A DNA stretch of 64,000 nucleotides from Pseudomonas sp. v388 (GTDB taxonomy: Bacteria; Pseudomonadota; Gammaproteobacteria; Pseudomonadales; Pseudomonadaceae), in NCBI RefSeq assembly GCF_003935425.1, contig NZ_RHQN01000010.1, forward strand, positions 158,232 through 222,231, written 5' to 3'. Below, in pieces: positions 1 through 9,776 of this stretch. The first letter of the stretch is position 1. Every line of letters starts with the position of its first letter. The translations under genes and the position numbers were made by a program. The notes below the pieces were generated by a model. That model did no database searches. It was not told where the DNA came from and worked only from the letters and a program-made list of their open reading frames with translations.

Positions 1-2
1 AG

Positions 3-371
3 GCGGCCCGGCGTTGTCGGCAGTTGGGCATGAGTGTTCTGATGGGCGCGCCCAATGTGGTGCGCGGCGGTTCGCACTCGGGCAACGTGGCTGCCACGGC
101 GTTGGCCAAAGAAGGGCTACTGGATATCCTCTCCAGCGACTATTATCCGGCCAGCCTTTTACAGGCAGCGTTCATGCTCGCGGACCCGGATGACGAGCGC
201 ACACTCGCCGCGGCGCTCAGTACAGTGTCCGGCGCACCGGCGAAGGCCGCGGGCCTGCATGATCGCGGAGAGATCCGGGTCGGGCTGCGCGCCGACCTGG
301 TCCAGGCGCGGACACACGGCAGCCTGCCGGTGATCCAGAGCGTCTGGCGACAAGGCAAGAGGGTGTTCTGA
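3..371 (+). CDS. phnM: PhnM, C-terminal part (alpha-D-ribose 1-methylphosphonate 5-triphosphate diphosphatase)
   Basis: Open at the left edge; only the last ~122 codons are present. The product hydrolyses ribose 1-methylphosphonate 5-triphosphate to the 5-monophosphate and pyrophosphate in the C-P lyase pathway of phosphonate use, in the cytoplasm. The fragment carries the conserved PhnM/amidohydrolase C-terminal stretch MGAPNVVRGGSHSGN, followed by a region on the site of the base-of-barrel SGD/YYP motif and the terminal composite-domain strand (VGLRADLVQA). The stop TGA overlaps the phnN start ATG by one base (TGATG), so the genes are translationally coupled. The identity rests on this motif block and on the phnN-phnP neighbours; the upstream metal-binding part is outside the window. 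Confidence 0.9.
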   Translation, partial: AARRCRQLGMSVLMGAPNVVRGGSHSGNVAATALAKEGLLDILSSDYYPASLLQAAFMLADPDDERTLAAALSTVSGAPAKAAGLHDRGEIRVGLRADLVQARTHGSLPVIQSVWRQGKRVF

Positions 372-937
372 TGGTTGGCAGGTTGATCTATCTCATCGGG
401 CCGTCGGGCTCAGGCAAGGACAGCCTGCTGGATGCCGCCCGGGAAACCCTGGGCCGGCGCGGCTGCCGCATCGTGCGCCGGGTGATCACCCGTTCCGCTG
501 AAGCGGTGGGCGAGGCGGCCCAGGCGGTCAGCGTCGAGCAGTTCGAGGCGATGCGCGAGCGTGGCGCCTTCGCGCTGTGCTGGCAGGCCAACGGTCTGCA
601 CTACGGCATTCCCATCGAGATCGATCAGTGGCTGCTGGAGGGCCACGACGTGCTGATCAACGGCTCGCGTGCCCACCTGGCCCAGGCGCAGTCGCGCTAT
701 CCGAAGTTGCTTGCCGTGTTGCTGACCGTGAATCAGGACGTATTGCGTCAACGCCTGCTGGCCCGCAGCCGTGAGTCGGTGGCGGAGATCGAGGCGCGTC
801 TGGAGCGCAATGCGCGCTTTGCCGGCGACCTGTTGTCGAGCAATCCGTCGGTGTTTTCGCTGGATAACTCAGGCGACCTGCAGCAGACCGTTGCCGCGCT
901 GATCAGCCATCTGGACCGCCAGCCGGCATGCGCCTGA
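371..937 (+). CDS. phnN: Ribose 1,5-bisphosphate phosphokinase PhnN
   Basis: 188 aa, the usual PhnN length. It phosphorylates ribose 1,5-bisphosphate with ATP to give PRPP, the last salvage step of the C-P lyase pathway. A guanylate-kinase-like P-loop is at residues 10-18 (GPSGSGKDS), and the following VIRRVITRSAE block is the guanylate-kinase-type acceptor region. Start and stop overlap both neighbours: 1 bp with phnM and 10 bp with phnP. This indicates one polycistronic phn transcript. No separate promoter is visible. Confidence 0.93.
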   Translation: MVGRLIYLIGPSGSGKDSLLDAARETLGRRGCRIVRRVITRSAEAVGEAAQAVSVEQFEAMRERGAFALCWQANGLHYGIPIEIDQWLLEGHDVLINGSRAHLAQAQSRYPKLLAVLLTVNQDVLRQRLLARSRESVAEIEARLERNARFAGDLLSSNPSVFSLDNSGDLQQTVAALISHLDRQPACA

Positions 938-1677
938 CCCTGCTGGGAACCGGCGACGCGCGGCAGGTTCCCGTCTACGGCTGTTCCTGTCCGGCCTGTG
1001 ACGCGGCGCGCAGCGACAGCCGTTTGCGGCGTTTGCCGTGCAGCGCGCTGATCGAATGCGAAGGTCAGCGCTGGCTGATCGACAGCGGCTTGCCGGACCT
1101 TGCCGAACGTTTCCCGCCTCACAGCCTCAACGGCATCCTGCAGACCCATTACCATGCCGATCACGCTCAGGGTTTGCTGCACTTGCGCTGGGGGCAGGGC
1201 CTGGTCATTCCGGTCTTCGGCCCGGCAGACTGCGAGGGCCTGGCGGATCTGTACAAGCACCCGGGGATCCTGGATTTCAGCCGGCCGTTCGCCGCTTTCG
1301 AAACGCGGACACTGGGCGCCCTGCAGGTGACCGCGCTGCCGCTGGTGCATTCCAGGCCTACGTTCGGTTACCTGTTCGAGGGCGGCGGCCGCAGGCTGGC
1401 CTATCTGACCGATACCGTCGGTCTGCCGCGGGACACCGCTGACTACCTGCAGCGTCAGCCGCTCGATGCGCTGATTCTGGACTGCTCCATGCCGCCCCAA
1501 CCGCAGGCCCCACGCAACCACAACGATTTGAACCTGGCGCTGCAGACCGTCGATCAACTGCAGCCGCGCCAGACCGTGCTGACCCACATCGGCCATACCC
1601 TCGACGCCTGGCTGCTGGCCGAGCCCCGGCGGTTGCCGGCCAATGTCCGGATCGGGCGGGAAGGGCTGGTGGTCTGA
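928..1677 (+). CDS. phnP: Phosphoribosyl 1,2-cyclic phosphate phosphodiesterase PhnP
   Basis: 249 aa metallo-beta-lactamase-fold hydrolase that opens the 1,2-cyclic phosphate made by C-P lyase to ribose 1,5-bisphosphate, the PhnN substrate. Visible features are the N-terminal LGTGD motif, a Cys-rich structural zinc segment (C19, C21, C24) typical of PhnP, and the metal-binding HYHADH motif at residues 74-79. A D near 'YLTDTVG' and the C-terminal 'LTHIGH' supply further ligands. It starts inside the 3' end of phnN (10-bp overlap) and closes the phn operon in this window. Just after the stop, a short REP-like stretch (CGCCAGCCGGTTGCCGGCGA, around 1681) separates it from the next gene. Confidence 0.93.
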   Translation: MRLTLLGTGDARQVPVYGCSCPACDAARSDSRLRRLPCSALIECEGQRWLIDSGLPDLAERFPPHSLNGILQTHYHADHAQGLLHLRWGQGLVIPVFGPADCEGLADLYKHPGILDFSRPFAAFETRTLGALQVTALPLVHSRPTFGYLFEGGGRRLAYLTDTVGLPRDTADYLQRQPLDALILDCSMPPQPQAPRNHNDLNLALQTVDQLQPRQTVLTHIGHTLDAWLLAEPRRLPANVRIGREGLVV

Positions 1678-1866
1678 TTTCGCCAGCCGGTTGCCGGCGA
1701 AGCTCCATTCAGCGCGCGGTATCTGCCCATCAGGCCCAACGGCACGCTGCATGTTCTGCATTCCTGTCTAGGCTCAACCCCGCACCTTCGACGCGCCGGG
1801 TTCGGTGTACGTCGCTCGAACGTCGCTCATCTCCGATAACGCTGCACAATCCGAGGATCGATAGTC

Positions 1867-2688
1867 ATGAGCTTGTTGAAAGTCAAAGACGGCACCGAAA
1901 TCTATTACAAGGACTGGGGCACCGGGCAGCCGGTGGTGTTTTCCCATGGCTGGCCGCTGGACGCCGATGCATGGGACAGCCAGATGAACTTCCTGGGTCG
2001 CCAGGGCCTGCGGGTGATCGCCCACGACCGGCGTGGTCATGGTCGCTCTGGCCAGAGCTGGGAAGGCAACGAGATGGACACCTATGCCGACGACCTGGCC
2101 GAGTTGTTCGAAGCGCTGGACCTCAGGGACGCCATTATGGTCGGTCATTCCACCGGCGGCGGCGAGGTGGCGCGGTACATCGGCCGCCACGGTACTTCGC
2201 GGGTGGCCAAGGCGGTACTGATCGGCGCGGTCCCGCCCATCATGCTCAAGACCGACGCCAACCCCGATGGCTTGCCCATCGAGGTCTTCGACCAGATCCG
2301 CGAAGGGGTTACGACTAACCGTTCGCAATTCTTCAAAGACCTGGCGGTGCCGTTCTATGGCTACAACCGCGATAACGCCGCCGTGTCCCAAGGCATGATC
2401 GACTCGTTCTGGGCCATCGGCATGCTGGGCTCGATCAAGGGCGAACTGGACTGCATCAAAGCGTTTTCCGAAACCGATTTCACCGCCGATCTGCAGCGCT
2501 TCGACGTGCCAACCCTGATCCTGCACGGCGACGACGACCAGATCGTGCCCATCGGCGCCTCGGCGCTCAAGACCGTGGAGCAGGTGCCGGGCGCGGTGCT
2601 CAAGATCATTCCCGGTGCGCCGCATGGCATGTGCACGACCCTGGCCGATGAAATCAATCGGTATCTGCTGGACTTCATCAGGCAGTAA
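1867..2688 (+). CDS. Alpha/beta hydrolase, cofactor-free haloperoxidase (chloroperoxidase) type
   Basis: 273 aa, the standard length of this family. These cytoplasmic alpha/beta hydrolases can oxidise halides via peracids in vitro, but their physiological substrates are usually esters. The catalytic triad can be read: nucleophile S95 in the elbow GHSTGGG, acid in the GDDDQIVP loop (D222-D224), and His253 in GAPHGM. The oxyanion-hole HGWP motif is at residues 27-30. A GAGGA ribosome site lies about 9 bases before ATG 1867. The gene is alone between phn and gcd with 188 bp and >230 bp flanks, so it is probably monocistronic. The true substrate cannot be told from sequence. Confidence 0.85.
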   Translation: MSLLKVKDGTEIYYKDWGTGQPVVFSHGWPLDADAWDSQMNFLGRQGLRVIAHDRRGHGRSGQSWEGNEMDTYADDLAELFEALDLRDAIMVGHSTGGGEVARYIGRHGTSRVAKAVLIGAVPPIMLKTDANPDGLPIEVFDQIREGVTTNRSQFFKDLAVPFYGYNRDNAAVSQGMIDSFWAIGMLGSIKGELDCIKAFSETDFTADLQRFDVPTLILHGDDDQIVPIGASALKTVEQVPGAVLKIIPGAPHGMCTTLADEINRYLLDFIRQ

Positions 2689-2950
2689 CCCTTGCCTGTC
2701 GACGCTCTGAACGCGCACGCCCGTGGGATTTCCGCACCGCCTGACGGGCACGGGCCTGCCGCGCAAAAACGGTTCGATAATCGCCCCCATTCTGCAAGCC
2801 CCGTGTGCCGGGGCCTGCAGAACCCATGCTGCCGCTCGTTTATCCAACCGGGGTCTATTCTTGGAACAGTGACGGGGTGCGGCAGTTTGTCATTGGGAAA
2901 GGGCTAGTACATTCTGCGCGGCTGTTTTGACTGGACGAGCTGAAAACATC

Positions 2951-5320
2951 ATGAGTACGCAAGGCACAGGGGTAGGCGGCAGGTTGTTGCTGCTGGGATT
3001 GGGTGTGCTGATCGCACTGATCGGGCTGGGCCTGGCAGGCGGTGGCGGGTATCTGGCAAGCCTGGGCGGAAGCTGGTACTTCCTGCTCATGGGCCTGGGC
3101 ATGATCGTCAGCGGTGCGCTGATTGCCATGCGCAGACCCAAAGGCGCGGTCATCTATGGCGTCGCGCTGATTCTGACGGCCATCTGGGCCGTGTGGGACG
3201 CCGGGCTGCATTACTGGCCGCTGGTGTCGCGGGTGCTCACCTTCGCGGTGATCGGTCTGGTGGTGGCGCTGGTTTATCCGCTTCTGGTCCGCGCCTCGGG
3301 CGCACGTTCGGGTAAAGGCGCTTATGGCGTGGCTGGCGTGCTGGCGATCGGGATCGTCGCGACCATGGCCTACATGTTCGTACCCACCCATGTGATCTCG
3401 GCGGACAGTGTGCCGAAGATCCTACCGGTGGCGCCGGGTGCCGAGCAGAAAGACTGGGCTCACTGGGGTAACACCACCGCCGGCAATCGCTTTGCCGCGC
3501 TGGACCAGATCACCCAGGACAACGTCGATCAGTTGCAGGTGGCCTGGACCTTCCGCACCGGTGATCTGCCGCAAAGCACCGGCGCCGGTGCCGAAGACCA
3601 GAACACGCCGTTGCAGATCGGCGACACCGTATTCACCTGCACCGCCTACGGAAAGGTCTTCGCCCTGGATGCCGACACCGGCACCCAGCGCTGGAAGTTC
3701 GATCCCAAAGGCAGTGCGCCCAACTGGCAGCGTTGCCGGGGGCTGGGTTACTTCGCCGATCCCGTCGCCACGGCACAAGCCACCGCGCCGGCTCTGCCTG
3801 CGGCCTGCAGCCGCCGACTGTTCCTGCCAACCGGCGATGCGCGCCTGATCGCCCTGGACGCCGTTACCGGGCTGGCCTGTCCGGGCTTCGGCAACCAGGG
3901 TGTGGTGGATCTGAAAACCGACATGGGCGAGGTCAAGGAAGGCTACTACCAGCAGACCTCGACGCCGCTGGTGGCGGGCAATCTGGTGGTGATCGGCGGG
4001 CGTATCGCCGACAACTTCTCCACCGGCGAGCCGCCGGGCGTGGTGCGGGCGTTCGACGTGCACAGCGGCGAACTGGTCTGGGCCTGGGACCCAGGCAACC
4101 CGGCCACCACCAAGCGGCCGCCCGAAGGCCAGACCTACACCCGCGGCACGCCGAATGTCTGGTCGGCCATGGCCTACGATGAACGACTCGGGCTGATCTA
4201 CCTGCCGACCGGCAATGCGACGCCGGATTTCTTCGGCGGTACTCGTACCGAGCTGGATGACAAGTGGGCGTCGTCCATTGTGGCGGTCGACGCAAAAACC
4301 GGTCAGGTGCGCTGGCACTTCCAGGCCACCCACCATGACCTCTGGGATTTCGACATCCCGGCGCAACCGCTGCTCTACGACCTGCCGGACGGCAAGGGCG
4401 GCAGCCAGCCGGCGCTGGCTCAGGTGACCAAGCAGGGCGAGATCTTCCTGCTCAATCGCGAAACCGGCGTGCCGATTTCCCGTGTCGAAGAACGTCCGGT
4501 GCCGCAGGGCAACGTGCCTGGCGAGCGCTATTCGCCGACCCAGCCGTTCTCGGTGGACATGCCCTCGATTGGCAACCAGACGCTCAAAGAGTCCGATATG
4601 TGGGGCGCCACGGCTTTTGACCAACTGATGTGCCGCATCGCCTTCAAAGGCATGCGCCATGAGGGCGTCTATACGCCGCCGGGCATGGATCATGCGTTGC
4701 AGTTTCCAGGCTCCTTGGGCGGCATGAACTGGGGCAGCGTGGCGGTAGACCCGACCAACAGCTACATGTTCGTCAATGATATGCGCCTGGGCCTGGCTAA
4801 CTACATGATCCCCCGCGATCAGATCGCCGCCGGCGCCAGCGGTATCGAAATGGGTGTCGTACCGCAGATCGGCACGCCTTACGGCGCCATGCGCCAGCGC
4901 TTCCTGTCGCCGGCGGGGATTCCCTGTCAGGCGCCGCCGTTCGGCACCCTGTCGGCCATCGATCTCAAGACCAGGAAAGTGGTGTGGCAGGTTCCGGTCG
5001 GCACCGTGAAGGACACCGGCCCCATGGGCATTCGCATGGGCCTGCCGATTCCGATCGGCATGCCGACGCTCGGTGCTTCACTGGCCACCCAATCGGGGCT
5101 GCTGTTCTTCGCCGGCACTCAGGATTTCTACCTGCGTGCGTTCGACAGCGGCACCGGCAACGAAGTGTGGAAAGCCCGTCTGCCGGTGGGCAGCCAGTCC
5201 GGGCCGATGACTTACGTCTCGCCCAAAACCGGACGCCAGTACATCGTGCTGACGGCCGGTGGCGCTCGCCAGTCGCCGGATCGCGGCGACTACGTGATCG
5301 CTTACGCCTTGCCGCGTTAA
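2951..5320 (+). CDS. gcd: Membrane-bound PQQ-dependent glucose dehydrogenase
   Basis: About 789 aa. It oxidises D-glucose to gluconolactone on the periplasmic face and passes electrons to ubiquinone. Five hydrophobic segments occupy roughly the first 140 residues; the remainder is the periplasmic quinoprotein beta-propeller with tryptophan-docking-like repeats (TGQVRWHFQATHHDLWDFD; GNEVWKARLPVGSQSGPMTY). The last motif, near the C terminus, is typical of Gcd. A TTG-initiated extension to 2927 is possible, but ATG 2951 gives the usual N terminus and follows GAGCTGAAAACATC. It is followed by a convergent terminator-like hairpin. Gluconic acid output links it functionally to the sugar-acid catabolic loci further right, though this link is inferred. 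Confidence 0.95.
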   Translation: MSTQGTGVGGRLLLLGLGVLIALIGLGLAGGGGYLASLGGSWYFLLMGLGMIVSGALIAMRRPKGAVIYGVALILTAIWAVWDAGLHYWPLVSRVLTFAVIGLVVALVYPLLVRASGARSGKGAYGVAGVLAIGIVATMAYMFVPTHVISADSVPKILPVAPGAEQKDWAHWGNTTAGNRFAALDQITQDNVDQLQVAWTFRTGDLPQSTGAGAEDQNTPLQIGDTVFTCTAYGKVFALDADTGTQRWKFDPKGSAPNWQRCRGLGYFADPVATAQATAPALPAACSRRLFLPTGDARLIALDAVTGLACPGFGNQGVVDLKTDMGEVKEGYYQQTSTPLVAGNLVVIGGRIADNFSTGEPPGVVRAFDVHSGELVWAWDPGNPATTKRPPEGQTYTRGTPNVWSAMAYDERLGLIYLPTGNATPDFFGGTRTELDDKWASSIVAVDAKTGQVRWHFQATHHDLWDFDIPAQPLLYDLPDGKGGSQPALAQVTKQGEIFLLNRETGVPISRVEERPVPQGNVPGERYSPTQPFSVDMPSIGNQTLKESDMWGATAFDQLMCRIAFKGMRHEGVYTPPGMDHALQFPGSLGGMNWGSVAVDPTNSYMFVNDMRLGLANYMIPRDQIAAGASGIEMGVVPQIGTPYGAMRQRFLSPAGIPCQAPPFGTLSAIDLKTRKVVWQVPVGTVKDTGPMGIRMGLPIPIGMPTLGASLATQSGLLFFAGTQDFYLRAFDSGTGNEVWKARLPVGSQSGPMTYVSPKTGRQYIVLTAGGARQSPDRGDYVIAYALPR

Positions 5321-5330
5321 GCCAACCCTT

Positions 5331-5358
5331 CTCGAGAGGTCGCCCGGCCTCTCGAACC
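5331..5358 (+). terminator. Hairpin between convergent gcd and AEC-transporter genes
   Basis: Arms CGAGAGG (5333-5339) and CCTCTCG (5348-5354) form a 7-bp stem with an 8-nt loop, followed by AACCTTTT. It lies between two convergent stops (5320 and 5362), so it could terminate either direction. The T-run is short. Confidence 0.55.
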
Positions 5359-5361
5359 TTT

Positions 5362-6261
5362 TCACACCAGCGTCGCAATCCACATCCAGACCGGCAGCGT
5401 CACGGCGGACAACGCCGTGCTCAGGCAGATCGCCGAGCTGGCTTTCTGGCTGTCCTCCAGCAGTCGGGCAAACCCCAGCACGTTGACCCCGCACGGACAG
5501 GCGCTCATCAGCATCAATACCGCGCGGGCCATGCCGTCGATGCCCAGCACGACGCACGCCAGCAATACCAGCAACGGCATCAAGGCCAGTTTGGCGAATG
5601 TGATGCCCAAGGCTTCGGCGCTGGGCGTAAGGCGGTAGCCGGCCAGGTTGGCGCCCAGCACGATCAGCGCGCAGGGCAGGGCGGCATGGGCCAGCCAGCC
5701 GCTCAACTGGTCGGCCCAGGTCGGCAAGGGAAAACCGGAAAGGTTGACCGCCATGCCCAACAGCAGGCCGATGATGATCGGGTTCGCCAGGCTGGAAATC
5801 AGGGAGCGGACGTTGAACGGCGCGTCGCCGGTCAGGCTGTCGTAGAAACTCTGGAAACTGAACAGCAGCAGGCTGTGGACGGCGATGACCGTGAACAACA
5901 GCACCAGCCCCGGATTGCCGAACAGGTCGGCCACCAGCGGCAGACCGATCAGCATATTGTTGGAAAAACTGGCGGTCAGGCCGAACGGCGTCGGTCGTTT
6001 GAGGAGGCGGTGCACCACCAGGTTGACCACCGCGAAGACCAGCAGTGCCGGCACGAAGTACGCGGCGAGAATGCTCACGTCCAGGCCATCCTGCAAATGG
6101 GCATGCACCATGCCGGTAAACAGCACCATCGGCAGAAACAGTTTGAAGGCCAGATTGCTCAGCGCCTTGTTGCCTTCGGCGGACAGCGCACCGCGTCGGG
6201 CGAGCACGTAACCCAGGACGATCAGCAGGAATATCGGCAGGATGGCTTGGGTGACGGCCAC
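5362..6261 (-). CDS. AEC (auxin efflux carrier) family transporter
   Basis: 299 aa inner-membrane protein with about ten hydrophobic segments, the normal size for bacterial AEC/MdcF-type permeases, which move small dicarboxylates or other organic anions. The start MAVTQAILPIFLLIVLGYVLARRG is characteristic, as are the internal NNMLIGLPL and the C-terminal CPCGVNVLGFA stretches. The start codon appears to be GTG at 6261 with GGAG 11 bases upstream; the nearby ATG at about 6279 is out of frame. It lies 98 bp downstream of the gamma-glutamyltransferase gene on the same strand and may be its distal operon partner. Substrate is unknown. Confidence 0.85.
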   Translation of the reverse strand: MAVTQAILPIFLLIVLGYVLARRGALSAEGNKALSNLAFKLFLPMVLFTGMVHAHLQDGLDVSILAAYFVPALLVFAVVNLVVHRLLKRPTPFGLTASFSNNMLIGLPLVADLFGNPGLVLLFTVIAVHSLLLFSFQSFYDSLTGDAPFNVRSLISSLANPIIIGLLLGMAVNLSGFPLPTWADQLSGWLAHAALPCALIVLGANLAGYRLTPSAEALGITFAKLALMPLLVLLACVVLGIDGMARAVLMLMSACPCGVNVLGFARLLEDSQKASSAICLSTALSAVTLPVWMWIATLV

Positions 6262-6359
6262 TGGGGATCTCGCTCCATGAGGGAAAGGCTGGGCAGTATG
6301 AACGAGCCCAGCCGTTTTTTCCTACCACGCAGGGCGACAGCGCAGAACTGCCGCGCGAG

Positions 6360-7949
6360 TCAGTAGCCGGCAGCGGCGCCGTTGCTGCGCGGATCGAACG
6401 CGCCTTCGAACAGGCCGTTGGGCGTGCGCACTGCCGCAGCCGCGTGGCCCATGGTTTCGGTGAATGCGCCGAGCACTTCCACTTCGTGGCCCAGCGCCTT
6501 GAGTTGCTCGATCACCTCGGGAGCGAAGCGCGATTCCAGTTTCAGCGAGTCGCTGCTGTCACCCCAGGTACGACCCAACAGCCAGCGTGGCGCGGTTACG
6601 GCCTGCTGCAACGGTTGGCCGAACACGGCGTAGCGACTGAAGACAGCCGCCTGGGTCTGAGGCTGGCCGTCGCCGCCCATGGTGCCGTAGACCAGCGTGC
6701 GGCCATCGACCAGTCGCGCAGCGGCCGGATTCAGGGTGTGGAACGGCTTCTTGCCGGGGCGCAGGGCCAGAACGTGGCCCGGATCAAGGCTGAACGAGGC
6801 GCCGCGGTTCTGCCAGTTCAAACCACTGCCGGGCAGCACCACGCCGCTGCCGAACTCGTGGTAGATGCTCTGGATGAACGACACGGCCAGACCGTCGTTG
6901 TCGATCACGCCCATCCAGATGGTATCGCCCGGACCCTTGCCCTGACCCCAGGCGGCGGCGCGTTGCGGGTCGATCTGCTGCGCCATGGCTTGCAACGCCT
7001 CGACGGTGAGACAGGCCTGCGGGTTGATGGTCATGTCGTCCGGATCGGTGATGTGCTCGTCCCGCACGCCGAAGGCCAGCTTGGTGGCTTCCACCAGCGT
7101 GTGGATGTGCGCGGCGCTCTCAGCCTGGCAACCGCTCAGTCCGGCGTGATCGGCGATGCCCAGAATCAGTTGCGACACCAGGCCCTGACTCGGCGGCGGC
7201 AGGTTATAGACGGTGCCGGTGCTGTGGGCCAGTTCCAGTGCTCGAACACGTTTTGCGCGATAGTTTGCCAGGTCGGCGCGGCTGACCGGACAGCCCAGCG
7301 CCTGCAGATCCTGGGCGATGCTGTCGGCCAGGGCGCCGCGATAGAAGCTGTCCAGCCCTTGTTCGGCCAGGGTGCGCAGGGTCTGCGCCAGGCGTGGCTG
7401 CTGGAACAGCGCGCCGGCCGCAGGCACATCGCCGTTTTGCAAAAAGGTCTCGGCGAAGCCCGGAATGTCCGCCAACTCCGCCAGTTTGCTGCGGGTGGCC
7501 GAGTGCTGGGATTCGGTGACCGGAATCCCGGCGCCGGCGTAGTGGATGGCATCGGCCAGCAGGCGCGCAACCGACAGCTTGCCGCCCAGTTCTGCGGATA
7601 CGTTCAACGCTTCCTGCCAGCCGCCGACGGTACCGGCGACGGTGAGCGCCGCCGTCGGGCCACGGGGCGGGATGCGCAGTTGGCCGGCGTAGCGTTCCAG
7701 GGTCGCCAGGCTGCCCGCCGGGCCGCTGGCGTCGATGGCAATGGGTTCGCCCGCAGGCGGCACGATCAGCCAGAAGCCGTCGCCGCCCAGGCTGTTCATG
7801 TGCGGGTAGACCACGGCGATGGATGCAGCGGCCGCCACCATCGCCTCGATGGCATTGCCGCCTTCGCGCAGAACCGCCAGTGCCGATTGCGCAGCCAGGC
7901 TATGGGGTGCGACGGCGATGCCGCGAGCCGCCAGGGTGGTGTTGAGCAT
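6360..7949 (-). CDS. Gamma-glutamyltransferase family protein, cytoplasmic type
   Basis: 529 aa Ntn-hydrolase of the GGT family. Classical members cleave gamma-glutamyl amides such as glutathione after self-processing at a threonine. The predicted nucleophile is T343 in GDTIWMGVID, aligned with the Q-T cleavage site of classical GGT. Family blocks include PHMNSLGGDGFW, PPPSQGLVSQL, SFIQSIYHEFGSGVVLPGSGL and GTMGGDGQPQTQAAV. No signal peptide is seen, so this is the shorter cytoplasmic (YwrD-like) branch, whose substrate may differ from glutathione. It lies 48 bp after an OFA-type MFS gene and before the AEC gene on one strand, suggesting an uptake-hydrolysis unit. Confidence 0.9.
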   Translation of the reverse strand: MLNTTLAARGIAVAPHSLAAQSALAVLREGGNAIEAMVAAAASIAVVYPHMNSLGGDGFWLIVPPAGEPIAIDASGPAGSLATLERYAGQLRIPPRGPTAALTVAGTVGGWQEALNVSAELGGKLSVARLLADAIHYAGAGIPVTESQHSATRSKLAELADIPGFAETFLQNGDVPAAGALFQQPRLAQTLRTLAEQGLDSFYRGALADSIAQDLQALGCPVSRADLANYRAKRVRALELAHSTGTVYNLPPPSQGLVSQLILGIADHAGLSGCQAESAAHIHTLVEATKLAFGVRDEHITDPDDMTINPQACLTVEALQAMAQQIDPQRAAAWGQGKGPGDTIWMGVIDNDGLAVSFIQSIYHEFGSGVVLPGSGLNWQNRGASFSLDPGHVLALRPGKKPFHTLNPAAARLVDGRTLVYGTMGGDGQPQTQAAVFSRYAVFGQPLQQAVTAPRWLLGRTWGDSSDSLKLESRFAPEVIEQLKALGHEVEVLGAFTETMGHAAAAVRTPNGLFEGAFDPRSNGAAAGY

Positions 7950-7997
7950 TACGTGATTCCTTGTTCACTCAGGCGTGATTTGGGTAGGAACGATGAT

Positions 7998-9272
7998 TCA
8001 GGCCGCGACGGCGTTTTTCGCCACCCAGTTGCTGCGCATGCGCTTGAGAACGAAAAAGGCCAGGAACGCGGTGATGATGTCGAAACTGATGGCAACCGCG
8101 AAAACCGGTGTCCAGCTGTCGGTGTACTGGTGCAGCAATGCCGCGACCGGGCCGCCGAAGATCGAGCCGATGCCTTGGGCCATGTACAGGAAACCGTAGT
8201 TGGTGGTGGCGTTCCTGGTGCCGAAGGTGTCGGTCAGGGTCGAAGGAAACAGCGAGAAGATTTCGCCCCAGCCCAGGAACACCACGCCCGACAGCAACAC
8301 GAACAGCACCGGGTTATCGCTGGTGGTCAGCCAAAGTGTCATGGCCACGCCTTCGAAAAAGAACGCGAACGCCATGGTGTTTTCGCGGCCCCAGCGATCC
8401 GAGATCCAGCCGAACAACGGGCGGGTCAGGCCGTTGCAGATGCGGTCGATGGTCAGTGCCAGCGGCAGGGCGGCCATGCCGAACACCATCACGTTGGTCA
8501 TGCCGAAGTCCTTGGCAAAGCTGGCCATCTGCGAGGTCACCATCAGGCCCGAAGTGGACATCATGGTAAACATTGCGAACATCAGCCAGAACACTTTGGT
8601 CTTGAGCATCTGTTTAGGGGTGAAGTCGACCACCGTCGACACCACCTTGGGCTCGGCGATTTCCTGTGCCGCAGGCGGCTGGCGCAGAAACTGCGAAGCG
8701 ACCAGGCCCACCACGCCCAGGATGATGCCAAAGGTGGTCATGGTGCTTTCCATCCCGGCATCACGCAGGCTGTTGCTGATCGGGAAGGTGGTGATCATCG
8801 CGCCCATGCCGTAGCCGGCTGCCACTGCACCAGCCGCCAGGCCGCGGCGATCCGGGAACCAGCGGACCATCAGGCCGATGATGCCGACATACACGATGCC
8901 GGTACCCAGCCCGCCCAGCAGGCCGTAAGTGAGGTACAGCGAGGTAAGGGAATTGGCGTGGGCAGCCAGTACCCAACTAAGGCCGGACACTGCGCAACCG
9001 ACGGCAATCAATTTCTTGATGCCGAAACGGTCGACCAGAAACCCTTGAACAGGCGAGAAGAAAGTTTGCAGGACAATCAATAAAGAGAAGGTGATTTGCA
9101 CTTGTGCCAATGACGCGCCCAACTTGACCGTCAAGGGGCCGGTAAACAGTGTCCATACATATTGCGGGCTGGAAATAGCCATCATGCACACCATGGCGGC
9201 GACCAGCTGATACCAGCGGGAGTGAGCGCTGGCGGTGCTGTCGGCCTGCAGATCGAGCGTTTTGCTGATCAT
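7998..9272 (-). CDS. MFS transporter, oxalate/formate antiporter (OFA) family
   Basis: 424 aa with 12 hydrophobic segments. OFA-family proteins exchange or import small mono- and dicarboxylates. The first transmembrane region runs into SSPQYVWTLFTGPL, the OFA signature region, and TM4-5 contain GLGTGIVYVG and WFPDRRGLAAG, characteristic of OxlT-like carriers. The gene is the first of the leftward MFS-GGT-AEC set, with an AT-rich promoter region upstream. The substrate is presumably a carboxylate related to the GGT substrate; this is inference from position only. Confidence 0.88.
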   Translation of the reverse strand: MISKTLDLQADSTASAHSRWYQLVAAMVCMMAISSPQYVWTLFTGPLTVKLGASLAQVQITFSLLIVLQTFFSPVQGFLVDRFGIKKLIAVGCAVSGLSWVLAAHANSLTSLYLTYGLLGGLGTGIVYVGIIGLMVRWFPDRRGLAAGAVAAGYGMGAMITTFPISNSLRDAGMESTMTTFGIILGVVGLVASQFLRQPPAAQEIAEPKVVSTVVDFTPKQMLKTKVFWLMFAMFTMMSTSGLMVTSQMASFAKDFGMTNVMVFGMAALPLALTIDRICNGLTRPLFGWISDRWGRENTMAFAFFFEGVAMTLWLTTSDNPVLFVLLSGVVFLGWGEIFSLFPSTLTDTFGTRNATTNYGFLYMAQGIGSIFGGPVAALLHQYTDSWTPVFAVAISFDIITAFLAFFVLKRMRSNWVAKNAVAA

Positions 9273-9776
9273 GGAAAAGTCCTCGCTTGATTAAACAGGT
9301 TGGCCGTTTATGAAACAGGCCGGTTAGCCAATAGTTAGCAAGGGGTGTGCCATAGGGTTCAGGGAGGATGAGAAGAAGTTTTGTTGGTGCGCATAATTAA
9401 CAAGTTAATTAAATAACAGGTACGATTAAACTCTGTGACCTGCACAGTGCAGTTTGAAATTTAACGGGGCCATTAATACATCAGAAGAACGTCGCTGACT
9501 TTACGCTTTCCGAAAAAGGACATCTAGCGCTAATGAGCCAAGCGATATCGCGTAAAGGACAGTCTGGAAATATTTTGCATTGTTGGCCGCACTGTCCTGC
9601 GCAATGACGGTGCAGCCGCACCATTGTCGGGCCTTGCAGCTTACCTGTGGGAATTCCGGTGCAGCTGCCGCTGCGCCCAGGCTCGCTCTTACAAGAGTCA
9701 CGGTGTAGCTCAATGGCAGGAGACACAGGGCAGCGATCCGCCTGGCTGGCGAAGAGGTCGCCGCTTCGGTTTGCAT
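9273..9776. other. Intergenic region between divergent MFS and folE2
   Basis: About 600 bp without a convincing gene in total (9273-9879). 9360-9480 is AT-rich (AATTAACAAGTTAATTAAAT) and probably holds the MFS promoter. 9600-9700 contains degenerate REP-like sequence (CCGCTGCGCCCAGGCTCGC). Short reading frames here lack family features. The right end holds the Zur-like site annotated separately. Confidence 0.6.

Noticed and set aside
9698-9735. tRNA-like stretch (GTGTAGCTCAATGGCAGGA)
   Set aside because: Resembles a D-arm only; no acceptor stem, anticodon loop or T-arm follows, so it is a coincidence.
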